Shown in pieces: positions 26,308-35,647 of a stretch of DNA of 64,000 bases. The translations under genes and the position numbers were made by a program. Each line of letters opens with the position of its first letter. Position 1 is the stretch's first letter. The notes under the pieces are model-generated. The model saw only the letters and a program-made list of their open reading frames with translations. It did not search any database and was not told where the DNA came from. Origin of the DNA: SZAS-103 sp964449135 (GTDB lineage: Bacteria; Pseudomonadota; Gammaproteobacteria; Xanthomonadales; Xanthomonadaceae); contig CAYUXZ010000001.1 in NCBI GenBank assembly GCA_964449135.1, forward strand, positions 1-64,000, given 5' to 3'.

Positions 26308-27536
26308 CAGCGCTTCTCCGCGAGCAATTCGTCCGCCGCATCCGCAGCGAGCACGGATGCGTCGCGACGCAGGGCGAGGTGCAGTTCGCGGAATCGCGGC
26401 AGCACCGACTGCGCGCGCGCGGGATCGTCCAGCCATGCGCGCAGCGAATCGGCAAGTTTCGCGGGCGTGCAGTCGCGCTGCATCAGCTCGGGTACCAGCG
26501 CCTCGTCAGCAGGCACGGGGTGCAGCACGCGCGCCTCCGCAGCGATCGGCAGCGCCGCGTGCAGAATGTTGGGCAGGCTGTAACGTCCGATCTTGAGCAT
26601 CCCGAATCCGCGCACGATCGCCTGGGTCGTGCGCGCGATGCGGTAGGCGACCACCATGGGCCGCTTGGCGAGCATCGCTTCCAGCGCCGCGGTGCCGGAG
26701 GCGAGCAGCACGGCGTCGGACGCGATCATCGCCTCGTGCGCGCGGCCGTCGAGCAGGTGCACGGCCTCGCGCAACATCACCCGCGGATTTTCGGCGTGTA
26801 CCGCGTCGAGCCGCGTGGCGAACAACTTGCGACACGCGGCATTCGCCATCGGCGCGACGAATTTCAGCTTCGGCCGTTCCGCGAGCAGCAGTGCCGCGGC
26901 GCGCAGGAAATCCGCGCCGAGCTTGCGGACTTCGGAAAGGCGACTGCCCGGCAGCAGCGCGATCAGCGTGCCGTCGCCAGGCAACGCGAGTGCGGCGCGC
27001 GCGGCGGCGCGGTCCGGATCGAGCGAGAACGCATCGGCGAGCGGATGGCCGACGAAGCGCGCCTGCACACCGTGGCGCGCATAGATCGCCGGCTCCATCG
27101 GGAACAGGCAGAGCACGCGGTCGGCGCTGCGACCGATGGTCGCGGCGCGCTTCTCGCGCCAGGCCCAGACCGACGGGCTCACGTAATGCACGGTCCGGAT
27201 GCCGTCCTGCTTCAGCGCACGCTCGAGGCCGAGGTTGAAATCGGGCGCGTCGATGCCGATGAAGACGTCGGGTTTCCAGCCGAGCAGGCGCTTGCGGAGC
27301 GTGGCACGCAGGCGCAGCAGGCGCGGCAGGTGGCGCGCGACTTCGGCCAGGCCCATCACCGCGAGCGCGCTGCAGTCGTGCCAGGCGTCGAGTCCCGCGC
27401 CGCGCATCGCCGCGCCGCCGATGCCCGCAAACTGCGCGTCAGGATGGCGACGCTTGAGTTCTGCGATCAGTCCCGCGCCGAGCTGGTCGCCGGACGCTTC
27501 GCCTGCAACGAGAGCGATGCGCGGCGAGTCGCCCAT
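26307..27536 (-). CDS. lpxB: Lipid-A-disaccharide synthase
   Basis: A 409-residue GT-B glycosyltransferase that joins UDP-2,3-diacylglucosamine and lipid X to the lipid A disaccharide at the inner membrane. Seen: VAGEASGDQLGAGLI at the start, GIDAPDFNLGLE, HYVSPSVWAWREKR, LCLFPMEPAIY, VGHPLADAF, LPGSRLSEVRKL, and SGTAALEAML near the sugar-nucleotide site. Length and motifs are normal. The start overlaps the lpxA stop by one base (TGATG), and its stop overlaps the rnhB start in the same way. Confidence 0.96.
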   Translation of the reverse strand: MGDSPRIALVAGEASGDQLGAGLIAELKRRHPDAQFAGIGGAAMRGAGLDAWHDCSALAVMGLAEVARHLPRLLRLRATLRKRLLGWKPDVFIGIDAPDFNLGLERALKQDGIRTVHYVSPSVWAWREKRAATIGRSADRVLCLFPMEPAIYARHGVQARFVGHPLADAFSLDPDRAAARAALALPGDGTLIALLPGSRLSEVRKLGADFLRAAALLLAERPKLKFVAPMANAACRKLFATRLDAVHAENPRVMLREAVHLLDGRAHEAMIASDAVLLASGTAALEAMLAKRPMVVAYRIARTTQAIVRGFGMLKIGRYSLPNILHAALPIAAEARVLHPVPADEALVPELMQRDCTPAKLADSLRAWLDDPARAQSVLPRFRELHLALRRDASVLAADAADELLAEKR

Positions 27537-28309
27537 CAGCGCAGCAGCGAACGTCCGCTGCGGTCGATGAACTCCAGCATCTGCCGCACGTCCCCGTCCT
27601 GCGCGAACTGCGTGGCGAGCTGCTCGCGGGTCTCGGCAAGCGGCTTGCCGGAAACGTACAGGGCTCGGTAGGCGCGTTTGATCGCAGCGATCCGATCTGC
27701 ACTGAAGCCCCGCCGCTTAAGCCCTTCGGAATTGATGCCGCGCGGCTTGGCGTAAGTGCCCGCGACCATCACGAACGGCGGCACGTCGGCATTGATCAGG
27801 CTGCCCATGCCGATAAAAGCGTGCGCGCCGATCTTGCAGAACTGGTGGACGCCCGAGAAGCCGCCGAGGGTCACGAAGTCGCCGACTTCGACGTGGCCGG
27901 CGAGCGTGGCGTTGTTCGCGAACACGGTGTTGTTGCCGACGATGCAATCGTGCGCGACGTGCACGTAGGCCATGATCCAGTTGTCGTCGCCGATGCGGGT
28001 GACGCCGCCGCCCTCGGCGGTGCCGCGGTTGATCGTCGCGAACTCGCGGATCGTGTTGCGGTCGCCGATCACCAGTTCGCTGCGCCCGCCGCGGTATTTC
28101 TTGTCCTGCGGATCGCCGCCGATCGCGGCGTGCGCGTGGATGCGGTTGTCGCGGCCGATCCGCGTCGTTCCCTCGATGGTCGCGTGCGCGCCGATCACGC
28201 TGCCGTCGCCGATCTCCACGTTCGCGCCGATCACGCAGTAGGCGTCGATCGCGACGCGCTCGCCCAGGCGCGCGCCCGGATCGATGACCGCGGTCGGATG
28301 GATCGCCAC
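27536..28309 (-). CDS. lpxA: UDP-N-acetylglucosamine O-acyltransferase
   Basis: A 257-residue homotrimeric left-handed beta-helix enzyme, first step of lipid A synthesis. Hexapeptide repeats fill residues 1-190, beginning IHPTAVIDPGARLGERVAI. The catalytic His lies in AYVHVAHDCIVG, and GGDPQDKKYRG and GFSGVHQFCKIGAHA are LpxA-specific. The helical C-terminal domain has GLKRRGFSADRIAAIKRAY. It follows fabZ by 5 bp, and its stop overlaps the lpxB start by one base. Confidence 0.96.
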   Translation of the reverse strand: MAIHPTAVIDPGARLGERVAIDAYCVIGANVEIGDGSVIGAHATIEGTTRIGRDNRIHAHAAIGGDPQDKKYRGGRSELVIGDRNTIREFATINRGTAEGGGVTRIGDDNWIMAYVHVAHDCIVGNNTVFANNATLAGHVEVGDFVTLGGFSGVHQFCKIGAHAFIGMGSLINADVPPFVMVAGTYAKPRGINSEGLKRRGFSADRIAAIKRAYRALYVSGKPLAETREQLATQFAQDGDVRQMLEFIDRSGRSLLR

Positions 28310-28314
28310 GGCGC

Positions 28315-28779
28315 TCAGGCCTTCTTCGCGCAGAGCAGCTCGGCGCTGGCGACTTCCTTGCCTTCGACGAGTGCGCGGCAGGCGTATTGCGCCATGTTGC
28401 GCAGGGTGCGCTTGAGTTCGACCTCGAACACGAGCTGGTCGCCCGGGACGACGATGCGACTGAATCGCGCGTCGTCCACCTTGACGAGGTAGAAGATCGG
28501 CTGTGGCTCCCCCTCGGCGCGCGGCGGCGCGGAGAGTTGCGTCAGCACGCCCGCGGCCTGCGCCATCGCCTCGATCAGCAACACGCCCGGCATCACCGGA
28601 TGGCCGGGGAAATGGCCCTGGAAGAACGGCTCGTTGAAGGTGACGTTCTTGATCGCGCGCAGCGACTTGCCGGGCACGCAGTCCAGCACCCGGTCAACCA
28701 GCAGGAACGGGTAGCGATGCGGGAGCAGGCCCATGATCGCTTCGATGTCGTGGGTGCGCGGCGCAGGTGTTTCGTTCAT
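28315..28779 (-). CDS. fabZ: 3-hydroxyacyl-ACP dehydratase FabZ
   Basis: A 154-residue hot-dog fold enzyme that dehydrates beta-hydroxyacyl-ACP in fatty acid elongation. The core motifs are LLPHRYPFLLVDRV with the catalytic His, FNEPFFQGHFPGHPVMPGVL with the catalytic Glu nearby, and EAMAQAAGVL. The ATG at 28779 overlaps the lpxD stop by 4 bp (ATGA). It sits between lpxD and lpxA as in most gammaproteobacteria, where it competes with LpxA for 3-hydroxyacyl-ACP and so balances phospholipid and lipid A synthesis. Confidence 0.95.
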   Translation of the reverse strand: MNETPAPRTHDIEAIMGLLPHRYPFLLVDRVLDCVPGKSLRAIKNVTFNEPFFQGHFPGHPVMPGVLLIEAMAQAAGVLTQLSAPPRAEGEPQPIFYLVKVDDARFSRIVVPGDQLVFEVELKRTLRNMAQYACRALVEGKEVASAELLCAKKA

Positions 28780-29801
28780 TGACCGGAGTCCTTGGCGAGC
28801 GCGTTGAGTTTGCGCGCGAAATCGTCGAGATGCCTGATGCGGGCCATGTTGCGACGCCAGCTGCGATGATCCTGCAACGGCGTTCCGGAAGAATACTCGC
28901 CCGGCGTCTCGATGGAGTGCAGCACGACGCTGGCGGCGTGGACCACCACGTTGTCGCAGATGTCGATGTGGCCGTTGATGCCGGCGGCGCCGGCGATCAG
29001 GCAGTTGCGCCCGATCCGCGTCGAGCCCGCGACTCCAACGCAGCCGGCCATCGCGGTGTGTGCGCCGATGCGGACGTTGTGGCCGATCTGGATCAGGTTG
29101 TCCAGCCGCACATCCTCTTCGAGTACGGTGTCCTCGAGCGCGCCGCGGTCGATGGTCGTGTTCGCGCCGATCTCGCAATCGTCGCCGACCACTACTCCGC
29201 CGAGCTGCGGCACCTTGATCCAGCGCCCGGCTTCCTTCGCGAGGCCAAAGCCGTCCGCGCCGAGCACCGCGCCGGGGTGGATGCGCACGCGCTTCCCGAG
29301 CCGCACCCGCGTCACCAATGTGACCCGCGCGACGAGTTCGCTGCCGGCGCCGATGATGCAGTCCTCGCCGATCACGCAGCCGGCTCCGACGATGGCGCCG
29401 GCTTCCACCACGCTGCGCGCGCCGATACTCACGAACGGGCCGATGCACGCGGACGGATCGACGCGGGCACCGGCATCGACGGCCGCGCTGGGGTGGACGC
29501 CGGATGCGGGCGGTCGCCGCGGATCGAACAACGCGGCGATCCGGGCGAATGCGGCGTAGGGATCGGCGGCGATCAGGCAGGGGCCGGGCGCAGCGTCGGC
29601 GTCGGCCGCGCGCAGCACGACGGCCGCGGCGCGCGTGCCAGCGAGTTCACCGCGATAGCGCGGATTGGCGAGGAACGCGAGCTGGTCGGGTCGCGCATGG
29701 GCAAGGGTGGCGACGCCAGTGATCGCGACGTTGCCGTCGCCTCGCGCGATCAGGCCGAAGCGTTCGGCCAGTTCGGCCAGTGAGTGCGCGTTCGTGGCCA
29801 T
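28776..29801 (-). CDS. lpxD: UDP-3-O-acylglucosamine N-acyltransferase
   Basis: A 341-residue trimeric beta-helix acyltransferase that adds the second 3-hydroxyacyl chain in lipid A synthesis. An N-terminal uridine-binding domain (SLAELAERFGLIARGDG) precedes hexapeptide repeats. IQIGHNVRIGAHTAMAGCVG contains the catalytic His, and GVAGSTRIGRNCLIAGAAGI is typical. Two ATGs are adjacent (29804 and 29801). The ribosome site GGAAGG abuts the first, so the second is preferred. It lies 58 bp downstream of bamA, with no skp gene between, unlike in E. coli. Confidence 0.94.
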   Translation of the reverse strand: MATNAHSLAELAERFGLIARGDGNVAITGVATLAHARPDQLAFLANPRYRGELAGTRAAAVVLRAADADAAPGPCLIAADPYAAFARIAALFDPRRPPASGVHPSAAVDAGARVDPSACIGPFVSIGARSVVEAGAIVGAGCVIGEDCIIGAGSELVARVTLVTRVRLGKRVRIHPGAVLGADGFGLAKEAGRWIKVPQLGGVVVGDDCEIGANTTIDRGALEDTVLEEDVRLDNLIQIGHNVRIGAHTAMAGCVGVAGSTRIGRNCLIAGAAGINGHIDICDNVVVHAASVVLHSIETPGEYSSGTPLQDHRSWRRNMARIRHLDDFARKLNALAKDSGQ

Positions 29802-29859
29802 CATCCTTCCCGCGTGCCGCGGATCGATCCTCGCGCCGATGCTCGCCGGGCGTGCCGGA

Positions 29860-32184
29860 TCAGAAGCTGCTGCCGAAGGTGAACTGCAGATGCTCGGGTT
29901 CGTCGCCGGTTTCCTTCCGGATCGGCACCGCGTAGCTGATGATGATCGGGCCGATCGGCGCGCGCCACTGCAGGGCGACACCGGCCGAAACCCGCATCTT
30001 GCTCAGGTCGAAATCGGCGCGGTCCTTGTAGACGTTGCCGAAATCCACGAAAGTCGAAAGGCGCGCCGATTCGGTGTTGATGATCTTCGGGAAATAGGTT
30101 TCGAGCGAACCGACGGTCTTGATCGAGCCGCCCAGCGGCTGGCGGAACGTCGAGTTCGGCGCGAAAGCGACCGGGCCCAGCGTGTTGTCGCGGAAACCGC
30201 GCACGGAGTTCACGCCGCCGGCGTAATAATTTTCGAAGAACGGCAGGCCGTTGGTCTTGGCGTTGCCGTAGCCCTTGCCGTATCCCAGGTCGGCGGCGGT
30301 GCGTACCACGAGCCATGAGGCCAGCGGCCAGTAACGCTCGAAGCTGTAGGAGAGCTTGTAGTACTCCTGCGTGGAGCCGGGCAGCGCGATCTGGATGCCA
30401 AGGCGCTGGTACGTGCCGCGCGTCGGCGCGAAGAAGTTGTTGCGCGAGTCCCGCGCCCAGGACAGGTCGGCAGACCATGTCTTGAAAGTAGTGTGGCCGA
30501 CCGCCGTGATGTAGTCGATCAGCACCTGCGGCGTGGTACCCGGGATCGTGATGATCTGCTTGGTGTCGGTGCCGGTGGTCAGGCCGATCGTGTCCGTCTC
30601 GGTGAGAGGAATGCCGAAGGTCACCGATTCGCCGTAGGAGTTGTCCGAATACTGGGCCGTGTTGAAGTTGGCGTTGTTGAACTTGGTGTAGAACAGGCCG
30701 TAACCCACCGAGATGCCGCTGCTGGTGAAGTACGGATCCAGGTAGCTGAATTTCAGCTGCTTCTGGAAAGAACTGTTGGAAACAGCCACGCTGAAGTGGT
30801 TGCCGGTGCCGAGGAAATTGTTCTCGTCGAGCTGCACCGTGGTGATCAGGCCGGAAATCTGCGAGTAGCCCAGGCCGAAGGTGAACTGGCCGGAGTTGCG
30901 TTCCTTGACGCTGACGACCACGTCCACCTGGTCGTTGCTACCCGGAACTGCCGGCGTCTCGATCTTGATGTCGTCGAAGTAGCCCAGGCGCTGCAGGCGG
31001 ACGCGCGAGCGATCCACCGCGGCCTGCGAGAACCAGCTCCCCTCGAATTGGCGCATCTCTCGGCGCAGCACGCTGTCGGCGGTGCGGGTATTGCCCTTGA
31101 ACTGGATGCGGCGCACCTGCACGCGCGGGCCGGGAACGATATGGAAATCAATCGCGACCGTGCGCGCGTCCTTGTCCACGTTCGGCACCGGCGTGATCTT
31201 GGCGAAGGCGTAGCCGATGTTCGCGAGCGTCAGCGTCATCGCGTCGACGGTCAGTTCCAGCTTCTTGCGCGAAAAGGTTTCGCCGGTCTTGACCGCGATC
31301 AGTTTCTGCAGGTCTTCCTTGGGCAGGATGAAATCGCCGGTGATGTCCGTGCCGGACACCTTGTAGATATTGCCCTCGGTCAGGTTCGCGGTCAGGAACA
31401 TGTCGCGGCGGTCGGGGCTGATCTCGACCTGGGTGGAGTCGATGTTGAAATCGACGTAGCCGCGGTCGAGGTAGTACGAATTGAGCTTCTCGAGGTCTCC
31501 GGAAACCTTTTCGCGCGAATACTGGTCGTCGTGGCGGTACCAAGACAGCCAGTTGCTGGTGTTGGATTCCCAGTTGTCGCGCAGCTGCTTGTCGGTATAG
31601 GCGCTGTTGCCGACGATGTTGATTCCGCGGATGCGCGCGGGCCTGCCCTCGGCGATGGTGATCGTGATGTCCACCCGATTGCGATCGAGCGGGGTGACCG
31701 TCGGGGTGATCGCCACGTTGTAGCGGCCGCGGTTGTCGTACTGCCGGTTGAGTTCCTGGGTCACGCGATCCAGGCTCAGGCGATCGAAGGTCTCGCCTTC
31801 GGCCAGGCCGATCTGCTTGAGGCCCTTGAGCAGATCTTCGGTCTTGATGTCCTTGTTGCCGGTCACGGTCAGCTTGTCGATCGCCGGCCGTTCGGTGACT
31901 TTCACGACCAGGATGTTGCCTTGGCGTTCGATGGACACGTCGCTGAAGAAGCCGGTCTTGAACAACGCGCGGATCGCGTTCGCGGCGGTCGCCGAGGTCG
32001 CCGTGTCGCCGCGCTCGATCTGCAGGTAGGTGAACACGGTGCCGGGCGCGATGCGCTGCAGCCCGTCCACGCGGATGTCCTGGACCTGGAAAGGCTCGAA
32101 GTTCTGCGCTTTCGCGACGGGGGCGAGGGCGAGGGCCGAAGCCAGGGCCACGGCGAGCAGGCGGGGGGCGGCGATACGCGTCAT
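29860..32184 (-). CDS. bamA: Outer membrane protein assembly factor BamA
   Basis: A 774-residue essential outer membrane insertase. Residues 1-26 are a signal peptide (cleaved after VAKAQ or close by). Five POTRA domains follow to about residue 420, starting with FQVQDIRVDGLQRIAPGTVF. The C-terminal 16-strand barrel contains the loop 6 motif VRGFRDNTLGP and ends in a terminal Phe (FTFGSSF), the BAM recognition signature. It follows rseP by 55 bp and precedes lpxD, the usual envelope gene order. Confidence 0.96.
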   Translation of the reverse strand: MTRIAAPRLLAVALASALALAPVAKAQNFEPFQVQDIRVDGLQRIAPGTVFTYLQIERGDTATSATAANAIRALFKTGFFSDVSIERQGNILVVKVTERPAIDKLTVTGNKDIKTEDLLKGLKQIGLAEGETFDRLSLDRVTQELNRQYDNRGRYNVAITPTVTPLDRNRVDITITIAEGRPARIRGINIVGNSAYTDKQLRDNWESNTSNWLSWYRHDDQYSREKVSGDLEKLNSYYLDRGYVDFNIDSTQVEISPDRRDMFLTANLTEGNIYKVSGTDITGDFILPKEDLQKLIAVKTGETFSRKKLELTVDAMTLTLANIGYAFAKITPVPNVDKDARTVAIDFHIVPGPRVQVRRIQFKGNTRTADSVLRREMRQFEGSWFSQAAVDRSRVRLQRLGYFDDIKIETPAVPGSNDQVDVVVSVKERNSGQFTFGLGYSQISGLITTVQLDENNFLGTGNHFSVAVSNSSFQKQLKFSYLDPYFTSSGISVGYGLFYTKFNNANFNTAQYSDNSYGESVTFGIPLTETDTIGLTTGTDTKQIITIPGTTPQVLIDYITAVGHTTFKTWSADLSWARDSRNNFFAPTRGTYQRLGIQIALPGSTQEYYKLSYSFERYWPLASWLVVRTAADLGYGKGYGNAKTNGLPFFENYYAGGVNSVRGFRDNTLGPVAFAPNSTFRQPLGGSIKTVGSLETYFPKIINTESARLSTFVDFGNVYKDRADFDLSKMRVSAGVALQWRAPIGPIIISYAVPIRKETGDEPEHLQFTFGSSF

Positions 32185-32239
32185 CAGAGCATCCGGTTGG
32201 CCGCGGAGGGGTCGCGGGTGGGTATGGGGTTGCGGGATT

Positions 32240-33589
32240 TCAGTGCAGCGGACGCAGCAGGTCGTTGTAGAACGCCAGGCACATCAACCCGCCGAGCATG
32301 GCCAAGCCGATGTACTGGCCGACCACCAGCGTGCGTTCGCTGACCGGACTGCCTTTCACAAGCTCTATAAGGTAATACAGCAGGTGCCCGCCGTCCAAGA
32401 TCGGGACCGGCAGAAGGTTCAGCATTCCCAGGTTCAGCGAGAGGATCGCGAGGAAAAACAGAAACCAGCCGATGCCCTGTTGGGCAGATAGGTTGGCTTC
32501 CTTGGCGATTCCGACCGGCCCGGATAGCCCAGCCGATGTGCCTTGAGCCAGCATTCCCTTGACCAAGTCCCAGGTGGCCTCGATGTCCCGGCGCATTTCA
32601 TGGGCACTTTCGACCGCGGCCTGAAGTGGTCCGTAACGGTGCGCGCCATCGTAGCTCGGGGCCTTCTGCCGAACGGTGATGCCGATCGACATGCGCGGCT
32701 TTTCGCCGTCGCCAAGGCTGCGCAGCTTCGGAACGACATCCACCGTGCGGGTTCCGAGCCCCCGCGCGATCGTCAGATGCAGGGTCTGGCCGACCCGGGC
32801 CAGATCGTGAACTCGCGCATTGAGCTGGGCCAGGTCGGCGACCGCCTGACCATTCACCGCGAGAATACGATCGCCGGCGCGCAGCACCTGCCGGGGGCCA
32901 TCTGCCGCGATCTGATCGATCACGGGTAGCACCATGAGTTGTTTTGGCACCAACCCGATCTGTCCGACGAGGTCGGGTTGGTCAAACGCGATGTTCAATC
33001 CGCGCAGGTCGAGATCGCGGATGGCACGACCTCCGTCGCTACGGGATACATCGACTCGGACCGAACGGTGGTCCATCGCTGCGATCCCGAGAAGCAAGTC
33101 CGCATCCGTCCAGGTGGATACCGGTTCCCCGTCGATGCTGAGCAGGCGGTCTTCGGGCTGGAAACCGGCCTGCGCGGCCAGCGCGTCGGCGCGCCCGACG
33201 ATGGGCAGGTAATCGGGCTTGCCGATCACGAACATCGCCCAGAGCAGGGCGAAGCAAAGCAGGAAATTGAAGGCCGGGCCGGCGGCGGCGATCGCCATGC
33301 GCTGCAACACCGGCTTGTTGTTGAACGCGCGGTGGCGGTCGGCGGGATCGACTTCGAACTCGCGCTCGTCGAGCATCTTCACGTAGCCGCCGAGCGGGAT
33401 CGCGGCGACCACGTATTCGGTGCCGTCGCGGCCGATGCGCTTGAGCAGCGGCTGGCCGAATCCCACCGAAAAGCGCAGCACGTGCACGCCGAAGAAACGT
33501 GCGACTACGAAATGGCCGTACTCGTGGAAGGTCACCAGCACGCCGATGCTGACCAGCAACCACCAGATCGAGCCGATCACGCCGCTCAT
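32240..33589 (-). CDS. rseP: RIP metalloprotease RseP (site-2 protease)
   Basis: A 449-residue inner membrane zinc protease that cuts the anti-sigma factor RseA after DegS, releasing sigma-E, and removes signal peptide remnants. The zinc motif HEYGH is at residues 22-26 in the first membrane helix, and the third ligand is in PVPILDGGHLLYYLIE. A periplasmic PDZ region lies between (AGFQPEDRLLSIDGEPV and VLRAGDRILAVNGQAV are the two PDZ cores). The ATG at 33589 overlaps the dxr stop by 4 bp. Confidence 0.95.
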   Translation of the reverse strand: MSGVIGSIWWLLVSIGVLVTFHEYGHFVVARFFGVHVLRFSVGFGQPLLKRIGRDGTEYVVAAIPLGGYVKMLDEREFEVDPADRHRAFNNKPVLQRMAIAAAGPAFNFLLCFALLWAMFVIGKPDYLPIVGRADALAAQAGFQPEDRLLSIDGEPVSTWTDADLLLGIAAMDHRSVRVDVSRSDGGRAIRDLDLRGLNIAFDQPDLVGQIGLVPKQLMVLPVIDQIAADGPRQVLRAGDRILAVNGQAVADLAQLNARVHDLARVGQTLHLTIARGLGTRTVDVVPKLRSLGDGEKPRMSIGITVRQKAPSYDGAHRYGPLQAAVESAHEMRRDIEATWDLVKGMLAQGTSAGLSGPVGIAKEANLSAQQGIGWFLFFLAILSLNLGMLNLLPVPILDGGHLLYYLIELVKGSPVSERTLVVGQYIGLAMLGGLMCLAFYNDLLRPLH

Positions 33590-34773
33590 GCGCGGGCCGC
33601 TCGCGGCGAGCGTTGCTGCACCCAGGCTTGCGTGCGACGACGCGCGTCGGCGTCGGCTGCGAGCAGGGTGTCGAGGTCGTCGGCCGGCAAGGACGGCGCG
33701 GCGGAAAGCGTTGCGGCTATCGCCGCGGGGATGTCGAGAAATCCGATCCGGCCGTCGAGGAAGGCGGCCACCGCAACCTCGTTCGCCGCGTTCAGCGTCG
33801 CGCCCGCGCTGCCGCCCGCGCGCAAAGCCGCATAGGCCAGGTCGAGGCAGGCGAAAGTGCCGCGATCCGGATGCTGGAACGTGAGCGCGCCGGTGCGGCC
33901 GAGGTCCAGCGGCGTCACGCCCGACTCGACGCGTTCGGGCCAGGCGAGCGCGCAGGCCAAGGTCGTGCGCATGTCGGGCTGGCCGAGTTGCGCGATCACG
34001 GAGCCGTCCGCGTGCTCGACCATCGAATGCACGATGCTCTGCGGATGCACGAGCACCTCGATGCGCTCGGCCGGCGTGCCGAACAGCCAGTGCGCCTCGA
34101 TGACTTCCAGGCCCTTGTTCATCAGCGTCGCCGAATCCACCGAGATCTTGCGTCCCATCTTCCAGTTTGGATGATCGCAGGCCTGCTCGGCAGTGACCTG
34201 CGCGAGCTCGGCGCGGCTGCGGTTCAGGAACGGGCCGCCGGACGCGGTCAGGATCAGCTTGCGCAGGCCGGCGCCGGACGCGCGCGATCCGTGCAAGCAC
34301 TGGAAGATCGCGTTGTGTTCGCTGTCGATCGGGATGACTTCGGCGCCGTGCCGTTCGCATTCGCGCATCAGCAGTGCGCCGGCGAGCACGACGGATTCCT
34401 TGTTCGCAAGCAGCAACCGCTTGCCCGAGCGCGCGGCCGCCAGCGTCGAACGGATGCCGGCCGCGCCGACGATCGCGGCGATCACGGTGTCGCAGGCATC
34501 CCCCCCGGCGAGCGCCGCAAGCGCTTCAGGACCCGCGTGCGCTTGCGTCGTCAGGCCGCCGGCGGCGAGTCCGTCGCGCAGCGCGGCGTGGAGTTCTTCG
34601 CGTGCGATCACGGCGTGCAACGGTCGGAAGCGCGCGCACAGCGCGACGAGTTCGTCCACCCGTGAATCGGCGCTAAGCACGGTCGCGGCGAAGCGATCCG
34701 GATGCCGCGCGATCACGTCCAGCGCGGACGCGCCGATAGATCCAGTCGCACCCAAAACAGCAATTTTTCTCAT
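33586..34773 (-). CDS. dxr: 1-deoxy-D-xylulose-5-phosphate reductoisomerase
   Basis: A 395-residue NADPH enzyme forming 2-C-methyl-D-erythritol 4-phosphate in the MEP isoprenoid pathway, and the target of fosmidomycin. The N-terminal Rossmann motif is VLGATGSIGASALDVI. Substrate and metal residues appear in LLLANKESVVLAG, PIDSEHNAIFQCLHG, TASGGPFL, and NWKMGRKISVDSATLMNKGL. It is 55 bp downstream of cdsA and overlaps rseP by 4 bp. It supplies precursors for undecaprenyl phosphate, which uppS in the same cluster makes. Confidence 0.96.
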   Translation of the reverse strand: MRKIAVLGATGSIGASALDVIARHPDRFAATVLSADSRVDELVALCARFRPLHAVIAREELHAALRDGLAAGGLTTQAHAGPEALAALAGGDACDTVIAAIVGAAGIRSTLAAARSGKRLLLANKESVVLAGALLMRECERHGAEVIPIDSEHNAIFQCLHGSRASGAGLRKLILTASGGPFLNRSRAELAQVTAEQACDHPNWKMGRKISVDSATLMNKGLEVIEAHWLFGTPAERIEVLVHPQSIVHSMVEHADGSVIAQLGQPDMRTTLACALAWPERVESGVTPLDLGRTGALTFQHPDRGTFACLDLAYAALRAGGSAGATLNAANEVAVAAFLDGRIGFLDIPAAIAATLSAAPSLPADDLDTLLAADADARRRTQAWVQQRSPRAARA

Positions 34774-34828
34774 GTCACTTCGTGTCGCGTGGGCTTTGGA
34801 AACATGGACTCGCGGCATCGCATCTTGT

Positions 34829-35647
34829 TCAAAGCTCCAGCCAACCCTTCGCGATCCACAGCACGGGCAGCGCGGCGATCACACTGTCTATGCGATCGAG
34901 CACGCCGCCGTGGCCGGGGATCAACGTGCCCGAATCCTTGAATCCCGAATGCCGCTTCATCAGGCTTTCGAACAGGTCGCCGACCACCGATGCGGCGAGC
35001 GTGATCAGCGCCAGCACGGCGATCCACGGCAGCTGCGCGGGTTTGATGCCGAGCAGCAGCCACGCGCCGAGCAGGCCGACGACGAGCGCGCCTGCCACGC
35101 CGCCCCACAGACCCGCCCAGGTCTTGCCCGGGCTGATGTGCGGGATCAGTTTCCTGCGGCCCCAGCGCACGCCGACGAAGTACGCGGCGCTGTCGGCGGC
35201 CCAGACGATGCCCAGCGCGAGCAGCGCCCAGCGCGGGCCATTCGGGCCGCCCGCATGGAGCAACACCAAGCCACACCATGCAGGGACGATGGACACGGTT
35301 CCTGCCAGCAGCTTAAGGGAACGCGATCCCGCAGTCGCATCGCGGCCGAAATCCGCGCGCCACAGCCAGGCGCTTGCGAACAACCACCAGACCACGCCGA
35401 CCAGGGTGATCATGCCGAACAGGCGCAGGCCACCCCAGGCCAGCGCGGCCATCAGGCCGATGTTCGCCATGAGGTAGACCGCGCGCCCGACGCGATCGTC
35501 GATCCCGACCAGCCGCGACCATTCCCAGAGGCCGAACAGGAACAGTGCAGCGCAGATCGCGGCCACGTAGGGCGTGCCCAGCAGCAACAGCGCGGCGATG
35601 ACCAGCGGCGCCATGACGGCGGCGGTGATGGTACGTTGCGCGCTCAT
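34829..35647 (-). CDS. cdsA: Phosphatidate cytidylyltransferase
   Basis: A 272-residue polytopic inner membrane enzyme that makes CDP-diacylglycerol from phosphatidate and CTP. About eight membrane helices are visible. The family signature near the C-terminus, SGTLIPGHGGVLDRIDS, is intact, as is the upstream HISPGKTWAGLWGG and GDLFESLMKRHSGFKD. The ATG at 35647 overlaps the stop of uppS (ATGA), so it is translationally coupled to it. Confidence 0.95.
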   Translation of the reverse strand: MSAQRTITAAVMAPLVIAALLLLGTPYVAAICAALFLFGLWEWSRLVGIDDRVGRAVYLMANIGLMAALAWGGLRLFGMITLVGVVWWLFASAWLWRADFGRDATAGSRSLKLLAGTVSIVPAWCGLVLLHAGGPNGPRWALLALGIVWAADSAAYFVGVRWGRRKLIPHISPGKTWAGLWGGVAGALVVGLLGAWLLLGIKPAQLPWIAVLALITLAASVVGDLFESLMKRHSGFKDSGTLIPGHGGVLDRIDSVIAALPVLWIAKGWLEL

